Positions 49,655 to 60,984 of a stretch of 64,000 bases of DNA are shown piece by piece (positions within the stretch are counted from its first letter, which is position 1; each line of letters opens with the position of its first letter). The notes under the pieces were generated by a model that was not told the DNA's origin, did not search any database, and saw nothing but the letters and a program-made list of their open reading frames with translations. The DNA is from Benincasa hispida (Eukaryota; Streptophyta; Magnoliopsida; Cucurbitales; Cucurbitaceae), in contig NC_052354.1 of assembly GCF_009727055.1 (NCBI RefSeq), positions 55,279,573 to 55,343,572 on the forward strand, given 5' to 3'. The position numbers and the translations under genes were made by a program.

Positions 49655-51150
49655 ATTCATAAAAGACAATGACATTTAGGAACTTTTCGAATTGTCATTA
49701 AGAGTGAAACTCATAGGTTGTAAATGGATATTTAAAACTAAAAGGGATTCGCATGACAATATCAAAAAATATATGGTTCGTCTTGTTGCAAAGGGTTTTA
49801 CTCAAAAGGAAGACATTGATTAGAAAAAGACTTTCTATTCAGTTTCATCGAAATACTCTTCTAGAGTAATCATGACATTGGTAGCTCATTTTGATTTAGA
49901 ACTACACCAGATGGATGTAATAACTGTGTTTTTCAATAGAAACATCGATGAGACGATTTATACGGTGCAACGAGAAAAATTTGTATCTGTTAATTCAAAT
50001 TTATGGTTTGTAAATTGAATAAATCTATCTATGGTCTCAAACAAGCCTCTCGTCAATGTATCACAAATTCCATCAAGTAATAACCTCCTTTGGTTTTGAG
50101 GTGAATATAGTGCAAGATTGTGTATATCACAAGTTCAATGGGAGTAAATTAGTCTTTTTGGTGTTATATGTCGATGGCATACTCATAGAAAGTAATAATG
50201 TAGGTTTATTGCATGACACTAAGAGTTTCTAAAAAATAATTTTGAGATGAAGGATCTTGGTGATGCTTCTTTTGTATTAGAAATTGAAATACAACGAGAT
50301 CATTCTTAAGGTATTTTGAGATTTTCACAAAAGAACTATATTGAAAAGATTTTGAGTAAATTTGGCATGAAAGATCGTGCACATAGAGATATTTCTATCG
50401 CTAAAGGTGATAAATTTCATTTAGGCCAATGCCCCCAAGACCATATCCGGGACTAAGGAGATGCAAAAGGTTCCCTATGCATCAGCTGTTGGAAGTCTAA
50501 TGTACAATCAAGTATGTACACATCAAGATATTGCATTCATAGTTGGAGTGTTAGGAAGATATTTGAGCAACCCAGGGATGGATCATTGTAAAGCAGCCAA
50601 ACGGGTTATGAAGTGTTTACAGAGAACAAAAGATTATACTCATTTATTAGAGATTAGAAATTTGGAGATCATTGGGTATTCTTATTTCGATTATGTTGGA
50701 TGCCAAGATACTTTTGGATCTACTTCAGGCTATATCTTCATGTGGCTGGAAGAGTTGTATCCTTGAAAAATGTTAAACAAACACTTATGGCTTCTTCTAT
50801 CATAGTTGTGGAGTTTATAGCATGTTATGAGGCATCCAATTATGGAATATGGTTGCAAATTTTTTTTACTGAGCTGCGAATAATGGTTGGCATAGAAAGA
50901 CACTAAAAATATTTTGTGACAATAAGTCGACAGTGATGTATTCCAACAACAGAAGCAATATGAAGTCAAATCATGTAGACGTGAAGTTTCTGATTGTTAA
51001 AGAAAGAGTTCAAAATGACTAATTTCAATAGAACACATAGGAACAAACTCTATGGTGGCAGATCCTTCGACTAAAGGTTTACCACTTAAAGTTTTTCATG
51101 AGCATGTTGCTCATATGGATGCTAGTCACTTTTTTTATTCCATGGTTTAG
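49655..51150 (+). pseudogene. Copia-1 reverse transcriptase and RNase H
   Basis: Blocks: LIGCKWIFKTKRDSHDNIKK, VRLVAKGFTQKEDID, VIMTLVAHFDLELHQMDV and then, across frameshifts, LYVDGILIES, where the catalytic YVDD has become YVDG. MKDLGDASFVLEIEIQRDHS follows. 50461-50760 has MQKVPYASAVGSLMYNQVC, RYLSNPGMDHCKAAKRVM, and RNase H DYVGCQDTFGSTSGYIFMW. Then SIIVVEFIACYEASNYGIWL, CDNKS-type and KGLPLKVFHEHVAHM. The family differs from Copia-2 and from the minus-strand pol. Confidence 0.8.
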
Positions 51151-51579
51151 TGGGAGTTTGTTATTGAGAATTTTCTTTGACCTTATTTGTTTATTTTCTA
51201 TATAGAATAAAGTTGATGGTTTATGTTTATTATCTAAACTTGTTTATCATGATGCAGTTTTACAAATTCGGTTTAGCATAAAGTTTTTAAGAATGATCTC
51301 ACTGAGGATTTTGGACCAGTTATAAACAGACATGATCTAGATTACTTTGCATTTAGTTTTCATGCTATTTATCCATACTTGATCTATGTCATTGATATAT
51401 TGGAATTGGTGATCAAGGAAGATTTAGCTACAAGGGTAGTGATGAAAGCTGCCTTAATTTTGTGCTAATACAAGAGATGGATCAAATTAAACTAAAGGAG
51501 AATTCTATTATTGAAATTACCTGTTTATGCACGCTTAAGGTTGATGTGATTTAAATATTTCAAGTACACAGACATATCT

Positions 51580-51591
51580 CAAGTGGGAGAT
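51580..51591 (+). other. Copia-1 polypurine tract
   Basis: CAAGTGGGAGAT lies directly before the TGTTAGA start of the right LTR. This is the usual plus-strand primer motif of plant Copia elements. Confidence 0.75.
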
Positions 51592-51977
51592 TGTTAGATG
51601 TATTTTAAATAATAATATGTATATTGGTTATGTATGTAGATTAATATTTTATCACATTTGATTATTTTATTAAATTGATCCCTATTATATGATCTAATTA
51701 ATTAAGGCTTTAGATTCTTAATCGAATATAGGTAGAGGCTCATTCTTAGTTAATTAGGGTTTAATGGAAACCCCAATTGAACTAGTATATAAAGAGATCT
51801 TAGGACTATGGTTCCCAATATATCAAAACAATAAGCACTCAATCTTCCTTAAATCCCATCCAAAGAGAGATCCCACTAAGAACATTAGGGTTTTGGTTGA
51901 GGAAAACAATAGTCATAAAGTAATCTTCATCTTGAAGTTATCATCAATCTCTCGATAGATTTAGATTACTATTTTTA
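51592..51977 (+). repeat. Copia-1 3' LTR, truncated
   Basis: It matches the 5' LTR from its TG start through ATCTTGAAGTTATCATCAATCTCTC and a little beyond. The last about 80 bp expected from the 465-bp partner are replaced by a TG-rich repeat starting at about 51978. Confidence 0.7.
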
Positions 51978-52425
51978 TTGTGTGTGTGTGCGTGTGTGCA
52001 TACGTGGGTGTGCGTGCGTGTGTGTGCATGCGTGTGTGGGGAGGCGTGGGTGGGTGTGCGTAGGCATGCGTGTGTGGGCACATGTGTGGGTGTGCGTATG
52101 CGTGGGTGTGTGGGCATCCGTGGGATGCTTGGGGGGTGCGTGTGTGCGTGTGCGTAAGTGCGTGCGTGTATGTATGTGGCGCGCGTGCGTGTGATTTAGA
52201 TAAATAAAACAATGGTAATACTAACTTATAACATAAAATATTTACCATTTCAATATCAATACTAAATTTTAAATAAACATAATTAGATATAAAAAATGAA
52301 AATCTTTTCCTATGGGACACAATCCTAAACAGGGAATCAGATGGGGATAGGGATGAAAATTCCCCACGGGGATGGAGATGGGGAATGCATCCCTGACCCC
52401 ACCCCGTTGCCATCTCATTGATGAT
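51978..52425. repeat. TG-rich minisatellite and dispersed repeat, copy 2
   Basis: 51978-52195 is an irregular TGTGTGCG/GTGGGTG tract. The body (AAAATATTTACCATTTCAATATC) and the tail (GGGGATGGAGATGGGGAATG, then CCCCACCCCGTTGCC) match the element at 4440-4893. Frames on both strands over the tract (51961-52413) encode only Cys/Val/Gly or His/Thr/Pro repeats and are not genes. Confidence 0.6.
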
Positions 52426-53484
52426 TTAAGTAGATATTTTAACCGTTGAATTATAAAGTCACTTCGTCGAATAGTTGCATTAGATTAAATTCTTTTAGTA
52501 TTTTATCCTCTTTTTATTTACAGTATATATGTTTTTGGTTTACTGTTTGTTTTTTTCACCTTCAACCAATCTATGTCTATCCAGTCTCCACTACATGTCC
52601 ACCTTGACATGATAATGTATACTCTCAAATTTACACTTTTGATCATTTGTTAAAATCAAGTAAGGACCAAAACAATCCGTTTGATGTTTTAGGAACTACA
52701 ATAAATATTATAAACGTCCAGGGACTAAAATGTGAAGTAACTTGACCAAAATATAATTAACTTTTAATTAAATTGACATCAAATTTTTTCTCAGGCCCTT
52801 TGAATGTAAGAGTTTTTTCTTTCTTTTATTTGTAATTTGTCCTAAAATAATTTAGATTTCAGATCTAAAATGAAATTTAATATTTGTCTTTTTCAATAAT
52901 TATAGACAAGCATAGATTCTCATACATAGCTTGATAATCTTTGAGCTTTTAACATAGAGATGAGGAGATTTGTATCTAATTGAGAAATGTTTTTATTTAA
53001 AGTAGTAAAGCTTAATGTAACTCCTTAAAAATATTTAAAATTTATTTTTTCGAATTTTCAAAAATAGAAAAATATGGGAAACTCTTTACACAAAATAACA
53101 AAATTTAATATTTTCTATAAAGAATGATAGAAGTCTATAAGTGTCTATTAGTGATAAAAACTTATAGAAGTCTATCATTGATACTATGTGATAGACGTTC
53201 ATAGAAATCTATCATTGTTTATCAGTGATTTTTTTTTGGTTAATTTTATAAATAGTTTGAATTTGAAAATGGGTAAAACAACAAAACTCTTGAGTTCTGG
53301 TCAAGTAAATTTTGTAATTTCAATCTATTTTGTCAAATCTTTACAAATTCATAAAATAGGTTAAAATATCATTTTGGTACTTATACTTTTGCACTTATTC
53401 AATTTTATTCTATGATTCCAAAATGTAAAATTTAGAGTAAAAAGACTAATAAATAATAAGAAGATTTTGAAAAAAAAAAACAAT
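52426..53484. other. Intergenic, no gene recognised
   Basis: AT-rich. At 53080-53230 there is the densest copy of the short 'AGAAGTCTATCA' / 'GTGATAGA' motif cluster found also near 6560, 9960, 17180 and 23950. No coding region. Confidence 0.4.
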
Positions 53485-53960
53485 AATAAGTTAAAAAGTC
53501 ACCTATAGTCTCTAAACTTTTATAGAAGTTACAATTTAATCTTTGGACTTTGGTTTATAACGATTAGTCTATATGTTTTCAATTTTATAATAATTTAGTC
53601 TCTGAATTTTACTGTATAACAATTTAATCTTTGTAATTTAAACTTTATGACAATTTAGTCTCTATTATATAAATTAGTGTTAAGATTTAATGAGATTTAT
53701 TGCATAAATAAACCAATAAACTAATTAGGGATTAAATATTTTTAGTCTAAGGCATAAAAAAACAAAAATCAACATCTAATTTTGAGATTAAATTCTTACC
53801 AATTTAAAAATATAAAAATTAAATTGTTACATTATAATTGGACACTAAATTATTACAAAATTGATCTTAAATGAATTAAATCGTTTCAACTTTCAGACCA
53901 AAGTTCATGGACGAAAGAATTACTCTCATAAAAGGTTCATAAAAGTGTAGGGACCACATG
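53485..53960. mobile_element. TIR element, 'TTTGGTCCCTAAACTTTCAT' family, copy 2
   Basis: Left: AAAGTCACCTATAGTCTC, then TAAACTTTTATAGAAGTTAC. Right: AAAGGTTCATAAAAGTGTAG followed by GGACC, inverted. The repeated 'ACAATTTAGTCTCT' units and a middle part with TTAAGATTTAATGAGATTTA correspond, partly on the opposite strand, to the copy at 3486-3990. It ends about 280 bp upstream of the CDKF;1 start codon. Confidence 0.55.
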
Positions 53961-54197
53961 TTTTTTTTTTTTTTTTTTAATCTAAAATCATGGATTAAAT
54001 TTAAGATTTATAAAATTGAAAAATTGAAAAATTGAAAAAGAATCGGGCCGAAATCATATTTTAATCTATAAAATAATCTCGGCCGCATTTTTGCAAATTG
54101 GCTTCAGTTCTTCACCGTCCGGCGACTGGTCCTTTTCACCTTCCGGCGAAAAATAACTGTAAACTGTAAAGGAATTTCCATAACCCCTATCTTCAAA

Positions 54198-54206
54198 AAC
54201 CCTAGA
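54198..54206 (+). promoter_or_regulatory. Telo-box-like motif upstream of CDKF;1
   Basis: AAACCCTAG lies 37 bp before the ATG. Such boxes are common near starts of plant cell-cycle and translation genes. The role here is inferred. Confidence 0.35.
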
Positions 54207-54234
54207 GAACACACACTCCAAAATCCGTTCGCAA

Positions 54235-56170
54235 ATGGAACCTTCATCGGCCAAGAGCTGGAGCATCCACACTCGGCCGGATATCATCCAGAAGTATGAG
54301 ATCCTCGAGCGGGTCGGATCCGGCGCTTATTCCGATGTCCACCGTGCGCGGCGGCTCTCGGATGGTGTCATCGTCGCCTTGAAGGAGATCCACGATTATC
54401 AGTCGGCGTTCCGCGAAATCGAGGCGCTTCAAATCCTTCAAGGCTCGCCTAATATCGTCGTTCTGCACGAGTACTTTTGGCGCGAGGATGAGGATGCCGT
54501 GCTCGTTCTCGAGTTTATGAGAACGGATTTGGCCACCGTTATAGCGGAGGCGAAGAAGCGAGGATCGGATGGGGTAGAATCTGGGCGTGGGCTAGCGGTT
54601 GGGGAGCTGAAGCGGTGGATGATCCAGATTTTGAGTGGTCTTGATGCTTGTCATAGGAATATGATCGTGCATAGGGATTTGAAACCTAGCAATTTGTTGA
54701 TCTCCGATGATGGCGTGCTCAAGCTTGCCGATTTTGGACAGGTGAATCTCTTTTAATCTTCTCTAGTCTAAGATCTGCGAGGAAAGAGCTTACCGCATAT
54801 AATTACAGTCGTGCATTAACATAATCTGTTTAGATGACGAGAAGTCGAATTTAAATGGAAATAAAATCGAATGTGGATATTCTTCATACACTCTGCTCCT
54901 CAAATTTAGCTCGTTTATGTGAGGAACCACTGCGAACGGTTCATTCAACTCATTAGTTGCAGGTTGGATGTTTCTAACTTTCTGCTTGTAGAATGTTCAC
55001 TACAGAATTTTGAGAGAAGTAACCTGAAATTTTGATTAAATATAGTATTCATCTGTTCATGTTGAAGGTTTATGATTTTTCTTTATATACCAAGTTCTAG
55101 CTGAGATCCATGATACTGAATTTTACTTGATGTTGTCCTCCTATTTCCTTTATGTTCTAAATTTCAAGGAGTTGAGTTTGATATTGGTTTCAGAGTTCCT
55201 AAAAGAATGAATTTGATGTTGGTTTCAGGCAAGGATACTCATGGAGCCTGAATATGTTGAATCGAATGAGATCTCTCAACCATGTGAGCTGAACTCTTCA
55301 GATCAAGTACCTGCTTCTCAGCCATCTGCTATTTTTCCAGGCACAGAAAGCTCGGTTGAAGGAGGTAACAAAAATGAAGAGCAAGAACCAATTAACAAAG
55401 AGGAATATTTTAGAGTTTTAGACGAATTGAAAGCAAAAAATTCAGTAAATGAATTTGACAAAGAAACATATACTTATGATGGAGATACATCTTGCTTAGC
55501 AACATGCACCACAAGTGACCTTGAAGATGATCCATTTAAAGGTTCATCATATTCTTATGATATGGAAGGGGGAGTTCCAGCAGATGATGGACAAGGTTCT
55601 CTCACTTCTTGTGTCGGTACTCGCTGGTTCAGGGCCCCTGAATTACTCTATGGCTCTACAAGCTACGGTTTGGAGATCGACTTATGGTCGTTGGGCTGTA
55701 TTTTTGCAGAACTTTTTACATTGGAACCCCTTTTTCCAGGAACTGCTGATATCGATCAAATGAGCAAAATTTTCGCTACTCTAGGCAACTTGACTGAAGA
55801 GTCATGGCCAGGTTGTTCCGAACTTCCTGATTTTCAAATTATATCATTCAACACAATAGAAAAGCCGATCGGTCTAGAAGCATGTCTTCCCAAATGTTCT
55901 CCTGATGAAATTTCTATTGTTAAAAGACTTCTTTGTTACAACCCGGCTAATCGAGCGACTGCTATGGAATTGCTACAAGATAAGTATTTCACTGAGGAGC
56001 CACTTCCCGTTCCCTTGTCTGAGCTTCATGTTCCTTCGACCAAAAGTGGACAGGACGAGGATTCTCCTGCAGGATGGTATGACTACAATGAGTCGGATTC
56101 TGATATGGATGAACTCGGCCCCATGAATGTCACCACCCGTGCCACTGGTTACTCCATACAATTTGATTGA
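54235..56170 (+). CDS. CDKF-1: Cyclin-dependent kinase F-1 (CDK-activating kinase activator)
   Basis: Two exons, 54235-54741 and 55229-56170, joined over a GT-AG intron in phase 0; 482 aa against about 479 in Arabidopsis. The N-terminus has SWSIHTRPDIIQKYEI, a glycine loop GSGAYSDV at 28-35, ATP-binding Lys50, the C-helix Glu61 in FREIEAL where other CDKs have PSTAIRE, HRDLKPSN at 146-153 and DFG at 166-168. The activation segment then carries an insert of about 120 acidic residues, from 174 to about 295, before CVGTRWFRAPE with the T-loop Thr300. The insert holds EEYFRVLDELKAK and SCLATCT, features particular to CDKF. CDKF;1 phosphorylates the T-loops of CDKD kinases, independent of a cyclin, and so affects RNA polymerase II CTD phosphorylation and cell proliferation. 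All catalytic residues are intact. Confidence 0.95.
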
Positions 56171-56774
56171 ACTACAGGGATTCAGGTATTCCTAAATATT
56201 TGAAACTATACTTTGTTTCAGTTATTACTCATTGCTTATAAGGAAAGCCTTCCTTGGTACATGCTGAATTTTGATCAAGCCATATCTTATCCTACAATAC
56301 CATTATCGCTCTCCATACTTGATCTACCTAAAACATAGCCGATACCCTTCTCGAAGAATGTTGTGTCTGAATCCTGATTAGGCTATTTATTATCCTATGA
56401 TACCATAATCGCTTTTGAATCTTCCTAGTTAAAACACCAAAAGCTTGGAGAACTCGGATGTTGAAATAGTCATCCCGACATCCTTCTTGAAGGACGACGT
56501 GTCTGTTAATGTAATTTGTGTATAACTGCACAATAAAAAATGTGAGTTTCCCTCCCCTCCCTTTCTTTTCAAGGACCTCAAGTATTGTTTTTGTGTCTGC
56601 CAAACTGGCTGGCAATGACTGTGGTTCCTTGTCTTGTTTTATGCTTTATGCTTTATGCTTTTTCTTGGAAATTGAAATATTTTCAAGTATTTGTTCTATT
56701 GTTACTTTCTTCTTATTATTCTCAGGCAGAGAGGGTAAGATATCAGCATAGTTATGGGGTCAAGTATAATAGCT
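56171..56774. other. CDKF;1 3' flank
   Basis: Probably 3' UTR in its first part. 'ATCCTA.CATA/CC.TAATCGCT' words repeat at 56287-56310 and 56393-56412. Frames on both strands near 56328-56776 overlap and show no domain. The poly(A) site cannot be placed. Confidence 0.35.
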
Positions 56775-57050
56775 AAGGCTTGGTTGATAACCATTTGCTT
56801 TTTGATTTCTAGTTTTTGAAAATTAAGCCTATGAACATGTTTTGTTATCTACTTTTTATCCATATTTTCAAACCACCAAGCTAAATCTTGAAAATTAAAA
56901 AAAGTAATTTTCAAAAATTTGTTTTTATTTTTAGAATTTGACTAATAATTCAACTATTTTACTTAAGAAATATACAAATCATTGTAAGAAATTGAGAAGA
57001 AATATGCTTAATTTTCAAAAATAAAAAACAAAAACAAAATGATTACCATA
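56775..57050. mobile_element. MITE, 'CGTTTGGTAACCA' family
   Basis: Left AAGGCTTGGTTGATAACCATTT and right AAAATGATTACCATAAATG are inverted, with AAAATTAAGCCTATGAACATG inside. About 275 bp, non-coding, 600 bp downstream of the CDKF;1 stop. Confidence 0.6.
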
Positions 57051-58754
57051 AATGATTGCATCTCATGGTCTCTTATGGATCAATATGTAATTGTCGTTTT
57101 TTCATTACGACAATTAAATGTAGCAGAGTTAGAAAGTTTTCTTGATAGATTAGTCGAGATATGCACAAGTAGCTCCAATATTATGGAAGTGAGAAATGAA
57201 GTTTTTTACTTGCATGTTAGACTGATGTCTGCTATGAAGAAATTGAACTCGTTTATCATGTGAGTTTTCTTATTTTAGATTGTGAATTTATTAATCACGT
57301 AACTTTATATGAATCCATAATCATGGTTGGGGATCATTCTTTTGAACTATAGACATTTTTCAAAGGGTTGAGAAGTGAAAGTATCCAAAGTATGTTTCGA
57401 ACTAGTTTTGATGGGGGAAAAAATGACTTTAACCCTTTTAAAATCTCTTAAACATGTTTAATATACTATGCTTTTACAAATTAGACTCATAAAACAAACA
57501 CAAGCTATACAACCTAATCCTGGACTAATAATTGTATCAATTTAAATCTTAAATTTTTGTAAGTGTATCAATTTACACAATTCACTCATTTGACAAACAT
57601 ATTGTGAGATTTATAATTATATCTATTCATAAGTAAATTAATTTAGACTTTTTATTAAGATTACTTTTGAAAATTATCTATTTATCAATTCTAACGCATG
57701 TGTATACTTCAAATGTCATGTGAACAAAATGGACGGTTAGAATTGATAGAATAGATTGATATATTCACAAAAAGTAGTGTCTTATATTAGTTCAGAGTTT
57801 TAATTGATCAATTCCATTGATGTAGCTATTATGGGTTTAATAGTCAATTTTTTTTAGTATTGTGATTTTATTTATTGTGCTTTTTAATAGTAGTTTTTAT
57901 TTATTCTCTAAGATATACCAATCGAACGATACAATAGACGTAAATTGGATTTTTCATAGATAAATTAAAATTAGGATCTATTTAGTAGAGGATCTAGATT
58001 TTGTTTTATGTTGTAGATTTACTTTTTGGAAAAAGAGTTGATGAACCTTTTGCCTCTCGAGGTCTACACTATGGTTCCCTAATGAGGGCTAGCACAACGA
58101 AAGACAACCATGAGATAAAGAGTCTACGATCTACTATCCCTTGTGAGTTCAACACATATATGTTTGGTAGATAATTTTCAAATTTTGTTTCTGAAAACCG
58201 TTTTCAGATTTTGTAATTCAAACGGGGAAAATTATAAAAACAACATTCTTATGTTTTCATTGTATCCAGATTTTCAATTTTCAATTTTGCAATGCAAAAT
58301 TATATTAAATAAAGATAAAAACATTTAGAAATATAATGTCATATTATAAGCTCAATTCATTTTTTTAAAAGTATAGTATATATTATGTAATGTTTTATAA
58401 ATGATGTAATATTATAAAATAATAATTGTATAATTTTTTTTAACATAAGTCATATTCGTAGATAAATTAATAATAGTTTATTGTCAACTAAATATTAGTG
58501 AGTAACTACAACTAGTTTTATAATGTACAAATACATAGTATTAGACACATTTTAAACAAAAATTTAAATTAGAATTCAATTTATGAATCTGCTATCAAAT
58601 ACATCATATCTGAAAAATATGAAATGCAACCCCATTTTCATTGAATCCATTGTTTTTAAATTCTCTACCATACACATCCTTAGCTTTTAATATACTTAAA
58701 TTATACCGTTTTACTTTTCATCCTACAAAGGTAGGTTGACAAATGTAACTAACT
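57051..58754. other. Intergenic, no gene recognised
   Basis: A frame at 57039-57263 has no recognisable domain. At 58155-58215 the string TTTGGTAGATAATTTTCAAA followed by a hairpin AAAACCGTTTTCAG resembles, inverted, the last 75 bp of the window (63925-64000), suggesting a shared MITE terminus. Nothing else supported. Confidence 0.4.
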
Positions 58755-58853
58755 AATTTTTTTAGTACAATAATTGCAGAGGTGGAAAATTGAACTTTCG
58801 ATATCTTAGATCAAAGCGGGTATAAGTACCATTGAACCAAGCTCACTTTGGCA
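58755..58853 (-). mobile_element. tRNA-derived SINE, copy 5
   Basis: On the minus strand: CAAAGTGAGCTTGGTTCAATGG (A box-like), then GAAAGTTCAATTTTCCACC (B box-like), then TTGTACTAAAAAAATTAG, the family tail. Of the five copies it keeps the 3' end best. Confidence 0.6.
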
Positions 58854-58859
58854 ATGTAA

Positions 58860-59821
58860 CTAGTTAATTGCGTCAATATACATAAACTGTTTAATGAGAC
58901 TGTCACAATGTGATTGTCTTCTAATAATCGTTGAACGGTAGATTTAAAAATATATTTGTCTCATGAAAATTATTGGATTTAAAAATGAAATATTTTTACA
59001 ATTTATCCCTGTTATATCTAACGATGTAAAATTATTATTCACGTAGCGATGACTCAAATAATTTTTAGTCAATGTGGTAGGACAATCATCGTAACTCTAT
59101 AGACAAATAAAAGTTACCTACATTCTAACTCCGTGCAACACACAATATCTTTGACACGTGCTGGATAAGTACCACACACGTGTAATGTTCCTTGTGTGCG
59201 TATTTGTAGCTCGTTAAGATAATCGTCTATTTGTAGCTCCTCGACTAGACCTTAACTAGAATCTTGCTTTAACAACTTTATTTATCATCGAATGTATATG
59301 TGCCTTGAAATCTAATGAAAATATTTGAATTATTGAGTTTCTTTGGTGGATAATTTGAAAATAAAGATTAAATGAAAACAAAATTATATTTTATGTTTCA
59401 AAAATGTGTTTGGTATGAGATTTCAGAAATTAGATTCTGATTTAAACAATTGTAAATTTATTGTAGTTATACACTAAATATCCATTGGCAATAAATTATT
59501 ATTGATTTATTTATAAACATGTTTTAAGTTAAAAAAATTATGTAATTATTGTTTTGTAATATTATATAATTTATAGGAAAATTGAAATTTAAATCCCTAC
59601 GGTTTGGAGTAGGTTAAAATTTAGGTTTTGTGATTTATAATTAGAATTTACCTCCGATGTTTGATTAAAGTTTCATAATTAATAGTTCTTATAGTAGGGA
59701 CTATTTAAGATGATTTTAAAAAAAGGACTATATATGAAGTTAATCCAAAACATAAGAACAAAAGTCTGAATTCTAAAATCAACTTTATCAAAACCATGGA
59801 AACAAACTTGGAATTTTGACA
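58860..59821. other. Intergenic, no gene recognised
   Basis: AT-rich sequence without coding capacity. CACGTG and ACACGTG words at 59153-59182 are isolated and not near any gene start. Confidence 0.4.
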
Positions 59822-59830
59822 TAATTTAAT

Positions 59831-60779
59831 GGAAAAAAATACATTTTTGGTCCATAAATTTTTAAGAATATATGCATTTGGTCTCTAATATTTTAAATTG
59901 GCGAATTTGATCCCTACGTTTTCAAGAATATGATTAAAATGTCGTTGTACTTAATAAAACTATTAAATTTAATCATTAAGTTGATTAAATGCTGACATGG
60001 CAAGATGGGATGAAAAAAAAAAACATTTTTAATATTTTTCCTCTTCCCTCTTCTCCTCTCTCTCTAATTTAAACAAAATTCCTCTATCTCATGCCAAACC
60101 TCCATTTTCTTCATCCAATTCTCAAACACATGGCCCCCTTTACTTCTTGTTACTCAGTAAGCACCCCTTCTTCACATTCCACAAACCAAGCAAGGGCTCA
60201 GAGCCACAAACTACCAAGCTTTGACCTCGCCGAGTATAGTATGACACTTTGAATCCCGCATTCACCATATTATTTAGAATTGAAATAGACCCACAACAAA
60301 TTTTGTATACGGCAAAAAAACAAATCAATGCACTTACATTTCAGGTAGATGTAAAATTGCATAATACTCCAGATTGAGACTTTATACAAGAAGGAAATAT
60401 GAACTAATAGCAGTATGGACTGAACCAAATGGAGATACAAGTTCACAATCGAAGTTAAAAGAAATGGAGCTATACCCATCAGAAAAATATTTCTGATTAG
60501 CATCAAAGTAAGAGATGAATTGATGGGATTGCTTGATATTTTGGTTGTGAATCAGAATAAGACAAGAGGAGAAGAAAGAAGAGGGAAAATATTAAAAAGA
60601 TATATGTTTTCTATGTCATCTTGCCATGTCAACATTTAATCAATTTAATTATTTTATGAAGTAGAGAGACTTTTTAAACCCATTTTTGAAAACTCAAGGA
60701 CCAAACTAGCCAATTTAAAACATTAGAGGCCGAGTGCACCTATTCTTGAAAACTCATGGGCCAAAAAGATATTTCCTCC
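59831..60779. mobile_element. Mutator-like element (Pack-MULE type) with 9-bp target duplication
   Basis: Flanked by TAATTTAAT at 59822-59830 and 60780-60788, a perfect 9-bp target duplication, the size typical of Mutator elements. The terminal inverted repeats are long (about 220 bp). They start GGAAAAAAATACATTTTTGG on the left and, inverted, GGAGGAAATATCTTTTTGG on the right. They pair through GACATGGCAAGATG / CATCTTGCCATGTC to the TTTTTAATATTTTTCCTCTTCC / GAGGGAAAATATTAAAAAG arms. Total 949 bp. No transposase. The 500-bp interior carries a DPE2-like gene fragment on the minus strand. Confidence 0.8.
60150..60268 (-). pseudogene. Captured fragment of a DPE2-like 4-alpha-glucanotransferase (CBM20 start)
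   Basis: The minus strand encodes FKVSYYTRRGQSLVVCGSEP followed by LLGLWNVKKGCLLS (about 60256-60152). This strongly recalls the start of the first starch-binding module (CBM20) of plant DPE2, the cytosolic disproportionating enzyme of maltose use, where IPYYTHWGQSLLVCGSEPLLG and W.VKKGLLLS are found. An ATG at 60266-60268 opens a 42-codon frame that ends at TAA 60140-60142. The rest of the roughly 950-aa enzyme is absent. The identification is by memory of the family; there is no doubt that this is only a fragment. Confidence 0.65.
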
Positions 60780-60984
60780 TAATTTAATTTATAATACACA
60801 TAATACATATTTTATTTAAATATAATAATAATAAATTGAGTTTATAACATGACATACTATATTTCTAAGGGGTGTTTGGGACATTGAGTTGATATAAGAT
60901 GTTGAAATTCATATGTATAGGGAGTTTAGATGTCTGTGGAGTTTATATGTTTGTGTTTGGGAGTGCAAATTTACATAACATAAA

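Larger units (their letters stand above)
29647..51977 (+). mobile_element. Outer Copia retrotransposon (Copia-1) with nested insertions
   Basis: Both LTRs start TGTTAGA (29647 and 51592) and run in parallel through TATTTTAAATAATAATA, TATGATCTAATTAATTAAGG, AACAATAA(A/G)CA(T/C)TCAAT and ATCTTGAAGTTATCATCA. A PBS follows the left LTR and a PPT precedes the right one. The pol part just upstream of the right LTR (49655-51150) belongs to it. Its own gag, protease and integrase are missing or replaced by Copia-2 and younger insertions. LTR divergence visible by eye is substantial, so the insertion is old. Confidence 0.75.

Noticed and set aside
51961..52413. 150-codon minus-strand ORF with His-Thr-Pro repeats
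   Set aside because: It is a translation of the TG/CG microsatellite.
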